Source of the DNA: Helopsaltes ochotensis
Taxonomy: Eukaryota > Chordata > Aves > Passeriformes > Locustellidae
Length of the DNA stretch: 64,000 bases
NCBI GenBank assembly: GCA_013400155.1
Contig: VXBM01000015.1
Coordinates: 455,017 to 519,016, forward strand
Direction: 5' to 3'
Under the pieces are notes generated by a model, which was given only the letters and a program-made list of their open reading frames with translations, was not told the origin of the DNA and ran no database searches. The position numbers and the translations under genes are program-made. This document shows positions 12,101 to 24,100 of the stretch, piece by piece (positions within the stretch are counted from its first letter, which is position 1; every line of letters starts with the position of its first letter).

Positions 12101-15100
12101 CGCTCAGGAACATGAGGCTAGGTCAGACAGAGCTAAAATGAGTGTTATTCCCCATCTGGGGACAAAAAGTTGTCATAGCTTGACAGCTACCTCCCTCTGG
12201 AGGCTGCACAGGAGCCTGTGAGTGATTTAACAACCCACCGGGGTCTGTTCAGCTTTGAGCTGCACTGTGCCTTCAGCAACTAGTGCCACTAGCACCTTTC
12301 AGTTGATATGCTGTTAATTACTTAATGATTTAATTGTTTAATTATCATCCATCACTGCAAAGAAAATTAGTTAGACGTGTTCTTGGGAGAGCTCCAGGAA
12401 TAAAATTATTATGAAATTAAAAGCCTTTGAAAAACAAAATAAAGCAGCAAAACAGAATCTTGACTAGTTAAACAACATTCACAGATGTTTTCATTAACAC
12501 AATTGTTTTTATACAAATATTCTAAGACTTAAATAAAAAAAACCCAGATTCTATTGATATTGTCACTTCCTTTAGAACTTACCTTTGTTGAAATATTCAC
12601 AATCATAAGCTAAAAAAAAGAAAATAAAATGCAGTTACAGTCATTCCATAGACAGATTTTCTATTCCCCTTTACGATTAAGATGTGAGCCAAACACTTGG
12701 CCAAATTAAGTCATACACAAACATTTATTTAAATTTATTGCTAAATATTTGCTGTATTTTAGATAAAATACTAATTTAAACTACACAGATTTAAAGAAAG
12801 CCTTGCTTCCCAGCAGGAAATACTAAGCTTACATACCTACAGCTGTCTTTTTGTGACCTCTAGTGGCTATGATTGAGCTTCACATTAAAACACACATTTT
12901 CCATCAAAAGTTCAGAGTAACCCCCTCACTCTGTGGCCTGTTTGCTGTGTGACCCTGAGCAAGATGCATAATCTCTCTGTGCAACTGCAAAGTTAGAAAA
13001 ATGCTTGTTTCCTTCCGTTCTTTGCATGTCCCCTTCTTTTATCACATATTTGGGGAAATGACAGCCTCCTGTTAGGCATTTCCACTAAATGTTAGAGAAA
13101 AAGCCCTCCAATTTTTATTTTTTTTGTAGTTGGAGAGGAATACTAAGGTAGTGACTATGCCCTACTTAAAAACTTGTTTTTCTTCAGAAGGCCTTTATAT
13201 TTCACACTTGCTCCGGGCACGGAGCACATATATTTAATAAGGCACGTATATTTACTAGACCTTATTAAGCAGTAAAGCTCTCCTGAAGATGGAAATCACT
13301 TGAGCTGTTAACTTTATACCTCTGGTTTGAGGGGTGCACGCTGTACCCTAACAGAGACTTCCCATGACTCTTCCTTTCACACCATAGGACAAAGGATTAA
13401 AAATAGAAAAGTATCACTTGCTAACACAGAAAAAGCACATAATCTAGCTAGACCAGAATGAAATTGGGGTGAGAGGCACCAAGTCATTTTCCTAACAGGT
13501 TTAGGTTCAATTCATGGCCCCAGGTAAGCTGGTGTTATTGACTGTTCATGTCTGGCTCCCACGAATGCAGGGCAGTGGCAGCCCCCGGCAGCGGTGGTTA
13601 AACGAACTTACGACACACTCTGGGAGACCTCCAGTCTACAGCAACTCCGTGCTGGCAGCACTGATGGGCGTATGCTGAGACACTGGTACAGAAACACTCA
13701 CAGTCACCGCCTTGGTTACAACCACAAGTGTCTGTCAAGCAGTTGGAGTAAAACCAGGTGACATCAATCTGGAAATGGAAATTGTTCATTAGCAAAAACC
13801 CTCCTGTAGAAACTGCCAACCAACACCTCGACACAAAGCTACAGCTCTTTCAAAAAGGCAATAGATCAAACTTGGAAGTATTAAAGATTTCATTCTCAGT
13901 GCTTCCTGAAACATGAGAAAAAATATTCATTGGAAAACACTATAAAATCCTGTCCAGCACTTAGCAACGCAATTAAATCAATGACCCATTAAGAACTGGC
14001 ACATTAAGACATTGACGTGGGCTTATGTTTTGTATTGTTTTCTAATATTTAAGCCCTAATAAACTGTGAAAAACCTTATGAAATAAAAGGCTAAACTGAT
14101 CACAAATCAGTAAAACTTCAAAATTTTAAGGAAGTCAGATACATATAAAAAGTAAGAAATCAAAGTAGATGGAAAGCTCTTCTTTACATGTGAATAGTTC
14201 ATATTCTCTTCATATAATCAGACAATTTCACACAAGAATTTGTCATTTTTCCTTACAGTATCAAGTCTTAAGTGACAAAATTTCAAATAAAACTGTCAAT
14301 GTTAATTTTCTTATGGAAATGTTACACATTCTATATGGATTTACATTTGAGTAAGTTTTCTAGGAATGAGTTCTTCCTACCTGACACTGCCTATTTAATA
14401 AATTTATTTATATATGCATGAAAAACGTATGCCATGTAACACATGTCATGAAAAGCAAGCAAGTGGTTATGCTTACACAAAGAACGTTTTGTGATTAAAA
14501 AGGAAATATCTCAAATTGGGTGTAGTTTTGTCTTCATTAATTACAAAGTGCTTCATATTGAAGAGTAACATTTCTCTCTGGTGCTGTGCTCACTTGATTA
14601 TATACAGGACTACAACTCACCACTGGATGGCAAGCTTCAAATGCTTCACTGAGCAGTATCCCACATTCCTTCTTGGCAAATGGCTCCCTAAGGGGGTTCA
14701 AACTGCATGGATTTCGAATGTCAGAGCTGTCAACACACTAAACCAGAAATCAAAATGAAGGTGAGAAATCTTTTTCATAACCACTTTGTGTTTTGAACTT
14801 GCAAAGTTCAAGTTTTTGTGCTTATTATTTTTTTAGGGAGATGCAAAATGTGAAGCAAATGCATCATTTATGAAACTAAAGCAGGACTAAGATCCAGAAT
14901 TAAAAGCTAATGAATTAATGCTAATGAAGAAGAACAGGAAAATTACACAATTTGAAGAAACATTTCACTGGTCTGAAAGCAGCAGAAAAATACACACATA
15001 CTTATAGGTCTACAGCAGAGGTGCCAGACAGGCCCAGGCCGCAGTACACCTTACACCTGAAGAGTCTCCCTTACATAAATAATAAAGGTCACTCAGACAA

Positions 15101-18100
15101 TGTGCATTAGAAGCGTCAGAAATCAGATCTTTTTACCCTAACTACTAAGAAGATACATTTCTATGACCACCACTAAAAAAATTATCTAAGAAAATTTTTT
15201 TTTTCTAACTTTACAGCACATGGATTTTTTTTCTTTCCATTGCTATGGTAGTACAATTAAATATTTCCCAGCTGTGAAAAATCAATTAAACTGTCAACAC
15301 ACTCAAAAGTGAACCCAAAAATTCTTCAATTATAAAAACCTCCACTACTCTACTGTTCAAATGTAATCAAAAACATTCAAAATATTGTTACAGCATTTTC
15401 CTTAACTCTGTAACACTCCAGCAAAAGGAGGTGATTATTTTCTTTTTTTTAACAGATTATGACATCTTTAAGAACCACTGATATTGTCGTTTGTATTGTT
15501 GCCTGGCTGGTTCTTCCAGGAATGAACTTTTGATTTCATTTGAGATGAATTTTATGGTATAACAGGAAAAAATCTACAAGCAAAGCATACTAGCAAGCAC
15601 ATTGTCTTTTTGCCATGTACCTCTACAGCTGTCCAACTGTTTCCAAACTCTTGTGAGTTTGTTAATTCAAAATTATCTGGAGTCCTCAGTTCATTTACTG
15701 TCTTCAAATCAAAATTTCCACATAATCCAGTCAATTCTCCCTGAGAAAAAACAATCGTATACACACATATATAAAAATGTATTTTCACAAGGTGAAATAT
15801 TATCAGTCATGACCATTTTCAAAACTTGCATCTTCAGCTGTTTAATTACAAATTTGTCACCTTTTGATCCCTCTTCAGTTAAATTTCAGTCAAAAGAACT
15901 CAGCAACAAAGCTATGGAGGATATTTTATTTCGGAAATGTCACTATTATGCCCTCTCAGTTATGTATCCCCAATCCTTTAAAAAAGGAGATGATCTTTTT
16001 GTTCAGAGGAGGGAGGGGTTAGGCAGTTATGTGTTTTTTTTAAGCATCAGCAACATAACATCTGCTTCAGTCACGTAAGGAATGAGTACTGAAGGAGAAC
16101 TTTGCCCCAGAGATATTTGTCTCAGTTGTTATAGTTACACAGAAAAGAGTAACTAAAAAAAAAGATAAATGAGAATGACTATTTTCATTGACAAGGTAGC
16201 TGAATGCCTCTTTAATTTATTTGTGACAGTCTGTTCTCTGAATAATTATGTCTTATTTAACAAGATTTACATAAATACCTCAAAGAAATGGCAATAGGAG
16301 TGTTGACTTCCACCTACCTGCCACTGATGACCCATCTGCACATGAACTGTTGTTCTCTGATCCCAAAGAATGGTGATATGTTCATCAGGAAAATGAACAA
16401 CAGTGAAAAATCCAGCTTTCCATAACTGCATTTTTTGTAGGCCATCTATGTAACTAGATAAGCTCTGTTCAAAATAAAAAGAGGGAGCTTACAATGGAAA
16501 TAATATCTTCATAAGATGTTCACTAGACAGGAAATGAAACACCTAAATAAACTTGGCAACATCGTTCTTAGACACATCCAAAAACAGACACAGAGGGAGA
16601 AATGTTTAAGCAAAAGGGGCCTGGATTTTGAATGTGAGCTGTATTGTTCTTTTATGATTTTCCAGTTTTAAAAGTTGATTTTATATCAAATTTACAGGCT
16701 GGGTAGCGGAATGAAGATTAGAATGTTAATGATTCATCTGGGAGGTAGATGAATAGTCTTAAGGCTCCTGATTATGATTTTCACAAGTAATTCTGTCTCA
16801 GTCATGCTTTTTTTTTTAATATGAATAGGTAAAAAAGATGCATGAAGCAGCCTCTGGAAATAAGGAATTGCCCAAATATGTTCTTAGATTACAACCTTAT
16901 TTACATGAAGCATTTTCCTCTCAATCCACTAACAATCAGACTGCAACTTATTTGTAGCATGGACTAAGATGTCTAGTTTAACTACACAACATCTGAAACT
17001 TCCTTTCTACAGTCAGTCTATAAATTGTAAATAGTACTCTTTATACTATAATTACTAATACAGTAAAATACTAAACGTTTACAGAATAGAGTTGGCAGCT
17101 TGGCAAAAAAAAAAAAAAAAAATCCGGCTGTGGAGGATATACCACAGCCTGGTTGGGATTTTTTAACTCTATAGAAATACTCCTCCTATACATTCCAGAC
17201 CTGACTAAGCTCTTAGTTCTAGCAGAATTAATAGCAAAACTCCCACTGACTTCAAAACACCTGTATTTCTTCTAAGATATTAAACAGGAATTAGGTCTAC
17301 AATTATATCATCTAACGTTTTTGTCAAATATGACAAGATTTTGTTTAAGGTTTCCATTGAACAATCCAGATGTGATCAGCATTCACTGGAAAGATATTTA
17401 AACCTCTGCTACTGAAGTGGCAAAGTATGTTTTTGAAACTTATGAAAGGAAGAAACACCCAGAGAACTACATATGCTGCTTTTTGATCAGCAGTAAGAAC
17501 AGAAACTTACTGGATTCCCAGTTTCATCATCAAATACTAAAAAAGATTTTCCGACATTAATGAAAATGTTTTTTCTGCAAATGATTCCAGTACTAAAGCA
17601 GTCGATATTCTCTATAATGACAGAAAAAAAAAATGAAGAAGTACCCTGAAGGAGAAAAAAAAAGGTTAATTTTAAAATATACTAATATAAATATGCATAT
17701 TTATATTATCAGTTCATAACTGATAATAATCAGTTCATTTAGCAGAATAATAGTTCAATTAGCAGAAACCTCAGCATATGTTTATGTTATGTACAATTCA
17801 AAGTCTAACCAACATCAAAAAAGAAAAAACAGGATGTCGGACTCAATAAAATGCACAGACAGGAAGTACAACAATAGATTTTAACAGGTAGTTTTAAATC
17901 CAGTTTTAGAGAGGTTTTACAAAAAAGTCTCACCTTCACTAGGTAAACCTTACAAGTTCCAACAAAGTCAAAGGTGAGTCCATCGAAGGTCCTGTAGTGC
18001 CGGTCCCCATATGCCGTGCACATCGACGGGCAAGGCTGGAAGGTGCACTGAAATGATCCATGCTGGCAAATGCTGAAAAATGCATGACCAACAGTGGGAA

Positions 18101-21100
18101 TATCAGCTGCAAGCCCAGACAAATGATCACAGATATTGCACTGAGAAGCAAAGAAACAAAAGCTGTGCAAGTGTGAGGAGTGTGGACAGAAGCATTTTGA
18201 AATGTTGGCTAAAAGCAGGACACATCAATTAATTCTCTGGGAAAAAAATGTACATATTGAACTCAAACCATCTTAAGTTTCTTCTTCCTTGAGAATTTAG
18301 AGGCTCCAGAATACACAGACACCACCACAAGTCTCAAAAACCCCAAAAAATACAACCAAGAAAACCAACAATACAAAACATCCAGTGCAGCGTAATACAA
18401 TTTATTCTCTAGTACACACCAATAACATACTAGAAGGTGAAAGCCTTCTTTTTCAGCTTTTCACCAAACATTTTTTCTGTACAAGCTGAATCTTGGAGTC
18501 AAAAAGTAGTATGCCCTGTCGCTAGAGTCTTCACGCATTCTGTGCTTGAATGAGAATTTCACAGAACTACCAAGGAAACATTTCAGTAGAATTATTTTGA
18601 TGCTTAGGTTCTTTAAAAGAACCATGTTGTTGGACTTACACTTTTTGCAGATATCTAGATGCCATCTCTAAACCCCAGCCTAACAGTTTAGGAGCTTCCA
18701 GAACAGTTCAAATTATGTCTATGGCCACCTTAAGCATCAAAGGGTTTTCACCACACGTGTACTGAATGACTCTTCAGACCTTGCTGAATTCCCTTAGTAG
18801 CATAAGAGAATAAGTGGATTCCCTTTGCAGAATAAGAGGCTTTGCAGCACTGGATATTATGCCTCTTTCTGAATCAACCTCTTACAATCTAAGTAACATT
18901 TTCAGAAATTACACAAGTTTTATAAATAGTAGATAGAATTTCATTTCCTGCATCCAAAAGTAATAATTAAAATATCATTTCCCAACTGACCCAGACACTT
19001 AAATTTTCCTGATGAAAACAGCAAAGCTGATGCCCTGGCATAGCTTTAGTATAGGTATCTTTATGAATGTAGGTTAAACAAAAATACAGCACGTGATATA
19101 ATTTGGTATGTGCCTAAGTTTACTTTTTAAAAAAATATATTTTTAATTTCCTCATTAAATGAATGTTGAATATTTTGCAATTAAAATCTTGATCTGACTT
19201 ACAGAAATTTTAGATAAATCTCTAACATTTGACATCTCATATACTGAAGCAGCAGGCAGTATGAAGATTTTCTCAGCATAATTTTTTGTCAGTGTAACTT
19301 TTCCTTCATATTTCTATCACAGTGCCAGTACACCACTGTTTTCAAAAGGCCAGTAAATGCCTAGAAAACCTAGGCAGCTCCAGCTACTGGTAGCACCAGG
19401 TTTCCTTCAGTTCACTTAGCAATTAACTTGCACCTATATGGAGTCACTGTCCAGATTTTCCAAGACTGCTTATCCCATCACTGATTTGGTCCACTGCTTG
19501 TGTTTTGTGTCACTACATGTATCAACATACGAAGCATATGGCTAAACTAGGTGAAAAACACAACACATGAGAGGTGTTTATTGTACCAAAGCACAAGAAA
19601 AGAGCAGTAGGACTTGCTAACTGCAGTCACCGCAGAACAGTACCAAAGGAAGGAACCTCATCAAGCTGATGGAGAGGGACGCAAACAGAAGAAATTATGT
19701 TTGGACTGGAAGATTAAGTGTTGCTTCTCACGTTCTCCTGAAATGTTAAATTTTAGTTTTGCTCTTGGCCTATTCAAATCCTTCTCTGTATGCTGACCTC
19801 TTAAGGGCCTGTGCAGAAATATTTCTTAACATGTAAAGCTGAAGGAGATGCTTGTCTTTTTTTCAGGAACACAGCCAGAAGGAAGGGATTAAGAGGTACA
19901 TAATGTCTTTGAAGTCCTCTACACCAGGCTTGTTTCATGCTAAGTGAACTAACATTTAGTTATCAGAATCTAGAGAGCCCTAGCTAGAAAAGCCGAGCTA
20001 TCAGAATCTTCTAAACTTCTAATAGCTTTTTATAAAGCGTATTTCCAAGAAGTATTTGTTAAGGAATACATGAGGCCAAATTCAGCAGCCCGCAGAGAAT
20101 GACCGGGAGTTGCTCGTTAGTCTCAGCATGATGACAGCAGACCAGCACATCTACTTACAAACACCCATCTTATCTGGCACAGCACCCCATCAAAATGATG
20201 CTCTGATAGCCTCAGCATTAGAACGTTTTGTGTTTAACGTTGCCACTACATGCTAAATATTTCAGGCACTTGCTCTGAAAGCAAAACTTGGGAAACCTAG
20301 AACCACAGATGAGTCAGACTCCAGAGCTTGGGTTGAAAGTTCCTGTCAGTTCACAGGTAGTTTTGCCAACTTCTGAAATAGTTTTGTCATGTTACTGTTC
20401 AATAGACAAATCAGATCAGTACTCATGCTGCTAACACTACACCAAATATGAGTAAGATGACATTTAGTATCAACGCACACTAATTCAATGACCAACCTCA
20501 CTATATGATAACTTCTATATAAGCGTGTTTGTTTGCACAGAAGCACTCCCATGGCTTACACCTTTCCTTTAACATATCTGATACACCCCTGCATGCATAC
20601 TCAGCAGACTGAGAGATTTTTTATGTTTTATATCAAGCAGAGCTTGTTGCTGACTCCCCTCTATTCAGGAACAACGGATTGCCAAAAAGCCATTATCACT
20701 TAATCTGTCTTTGCTTCTGGACAGGGAAGACTACAAAAGCAGGACAAGATTAAGTATTTGTGCATCAATTAATGAGCCTGGTCTCGGGGGGGAAAAAAAA
20801 GAAAGAAAAAAAGAAAAAAAAAAAAGGCTAAATATCCAGTATCTATGTGCCTGCACTGCTGCTGCCTTTGGTGAAGTCTCCTACAGATTAGATGGGAGGA
20901 TAAATTAATTCTCTCTGATGCAAACAATCCCACACCAGGTCCAAATGGAGAGGCCTTTGGAAACAAGGGGGTGAACAACCCGGGTCGCTTTACCTGCCTG
21001 CCCAGTGGAGATGGCTTGTAAGTCGCTTCCCCAGTCGACCAAAGGGCTACAAATCTCTTCTAGAGCAGCTACTGAGGACCTGACGAGAGGCAGAGGAAGG

Positions 21101-24100
21101 CAGTCAGCGCAAGGCTGGAGGGGGCATGACATCCAGACAAGGCAGAGCCTGGTGCTGACAGGACGAGCCTTCCCTGGGCTGGGCAGGCCAGGAGCAGCAG
21201 CTCACCAGGGGACACCAGTTAAATGCTCCTGGTAAGCTACAAGGACATAAAAAGAGGGAGCTGCTCTGCTGGGAATGTGGAGGCTACACCTCTACGACAG
21301 CATCATGGCATTTGGCACTACAGCTGATTTTTCTGAGGCTCTGGTAATTCAAATAGCACTGCTTAGTGCCAGCCTGCAACAAACATTCAGCCATGGTCAG
21401 AGAGGAAAACAGGCAAAGATTGCCAAGAAACGAGCTTGTTTCAGGATCAGGTAGGTGGGGTGCATTTTCACACTCCTGTAAAGCTTACTAGAAGAGCAAT
21501 AAAATCCTACTGAGAGCGCTCAAGGAAACCTGGCAGGGTACAACACTGGATAGTAAAAGGAGTAGGTGACTGAGTGTGTTTAAATGAGCCTACCAAGCCT
21601 TGCCCACTGGAATTCTCAGTCTGAATGCTGATTGATTCATCAGTTACCCCCAGACATAAAATCAGTGACCCATTTGTCAGTTTCTTTGCTCAGTATATGA
21701 CGTTGCTCTGTACTCCCCTAATTCAACATAGTAGTGGATACATATTTAAGGACACAGGGTTATGTTCTGGTCTCTAGACTGCTCAGATTCAGTGTTAAAT
21801 GTGAAAATTAAAAAGTAAAAAGCTTTTTAAAAACGTCACACAGATATAATATTTAACGGATTTTACCAGTGCTTTTGGAATACTAGCCATGAACTTGAAA
21901 ACAGCAAAAATAATTTTCTAAATCAAGATTTTTAAAACTAAAAGGATCCCAAATTGCTATTATTTTGTTATGTAGAGCACTTTGGAACAACAAAATCTGA
22001 ACCAGTTTTACTAGCTCTTTGAAGAAATGCAAATATGAAGTCAAAGTAGATGATTAGATAATCTGCTGTGAAATTTATGATTAAACACATGAGGGAAAAA
22101 TAAACAACCTACAAATACAAAACTAAAATGAACTCATCACTTAAATAGATATCCACTTACCATGTATGACAGGAAGAAATTACTTTGTCGCCTGGAAAAT
22201 ATTCCTTTCCTTTCCATGAGCATGGACATTCATCTGCATCCAAACACATGTCTCCATGTTTCACAAGACTATCAAAAAAACCCCAAAAATACACATTCAG
22301 TAGCAGTATAGTTGATATCTAGAGACAAAAATATTTTCCTAAACTTTAAGTTACTACCAGTTTTGTTATTGAAACCCAAATAATATTTCAAGTATTCTGA
22401 AACTGAAAAGGCACAATTTTATTAATAATTGTGTATGAGCAATTTGGTATCTTCCTTTCACAGGTACCTGAACATTTTATCTTTACTAAGTGCCAGTACT
22501 TTGGGCAGTAACCCTTCAAACACTAACCCTCTGAAGAATGATTCGTTAATATACAAATATTAAGGTCAGGGAAACTAAGAATTTCTAGAAATCCTCTGAA
22601 TGACACCAAATTTCTTGTAACTCAACCAATTAAACTGCATGTAACAGAAGCCAAGAGATAATCCATAAGATGTGGGCGCCATCACAGCCCTTAGTACCAG
22701 TGGTAGGTACTCTAACTAACCAAAATTAGTGGCTTATTTAGTCTAAGGATTTTCAAATGAGGATTTCTTCAGGTCCTTTTCTTTCCCTAATTTAAAAGTT
22801 TTATTTTGCTGCAGTTTTTCTGTAGCTGTAGTTACACCTCTTGCTCCATGAAAAACTTAATCAACACCAAAAGAGCTACCCTGGCTGCATGAAATTATTA
22901 TATTAATTAATTAATATTTATTTCTGCATGACAGGCACCTTCTGCAAGCAATTACAAATATACGCAATTTTAGTGGCAGAAGTATCCTCGCAATCTTCAA
23001 AGGAGATTTTCATAACACAGCTAATCATATGCACAGTTATTTACAATTCAAGACTAATGCTATGTATTCGTGTTTATACACAACTCCTAAAAAATCAGAT
23101 AAAAATATGAAACTATTAAAAAAAAATAAAGTGAAAAAGATTACTTTCATAGAGAAAGAACAGAGTAATTCTTGGCCAGCAAGACTATATAGAGCAACTA
23201 GTCCTAATTTTAAAGCAAAATAATAGTGGTTTTTTGATAATATTCAGAAAATCTGAAATTAGATAAAGAGAGAGAGAGATAGAGATCTCAAGCAGATTCT
23301 ACAAATAAATGCCAGGAAATATACCAGAAGCATTGAGATATTTTATTAAACAAGCTATCATTTCACTGAACCCAGGAAAGTTGCACTTCTTCCAAAAACC
23401 AATTCAATTTTTCACAAGCATTGTAATGCTGCCAGATAAGCAAAGCAGTACCAATATGGGACCTGAGGGTCCAATAACAGATAGAACAGCTGTGATGACA
23501 AATGCTTCTCTCAAATGAAAGCTGTGAAACTTAAACTCTTGACAAGCTGCAGCAGTGCCTTTCACTCCAACTGCTGCAGCTCCACGTTGTTTTGATCCTG
23601 CCCCATTCCATACAACATAAGAATCTAGAGCAGCCAACACGCCAGCTCCATAGTAAAGGGATTCCTTACAGGCACCATGCAGTCTAGGATTATCCTTGTT
23701 TCTAATGTTTGAAACATAGTTGTATGGAGATATAAAAGATCTCTTCACATGGTACTTTTGGGCAGATAATATTTTTTTCTTCAAGGTAAGTTTGTTTGGA
23801 ATCCTAGTACCTCTCTGTAGGAATACAAATTTTGTACAGGTTTTCCTATGTTCCTAACAGATTCATTGTTCCTGATGTTTAGCACTGAGTTTTGGGCAAG
23901 ATACAACACCACAGACAAGATATGAGAGGTGCAAGGCACATCCATGACAAACAGGGTAACAATCTTTTGTTTCCCTGCTATCCAAAAGGAAACATTTCAG
24001 CATTGAATTGATCATGGGGTATTTTATTTGCTCGTATTAATGAGCTTGTAATTTGTATTTGACAAATTACATTGTACAAATTTGTAATTTGTATTTGACT

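Noticed and set aside
13500..13530. tRNA-like B box (ggttcaattc)
   Set aside because: No matching A box or cloverleaf could be drawn around it.
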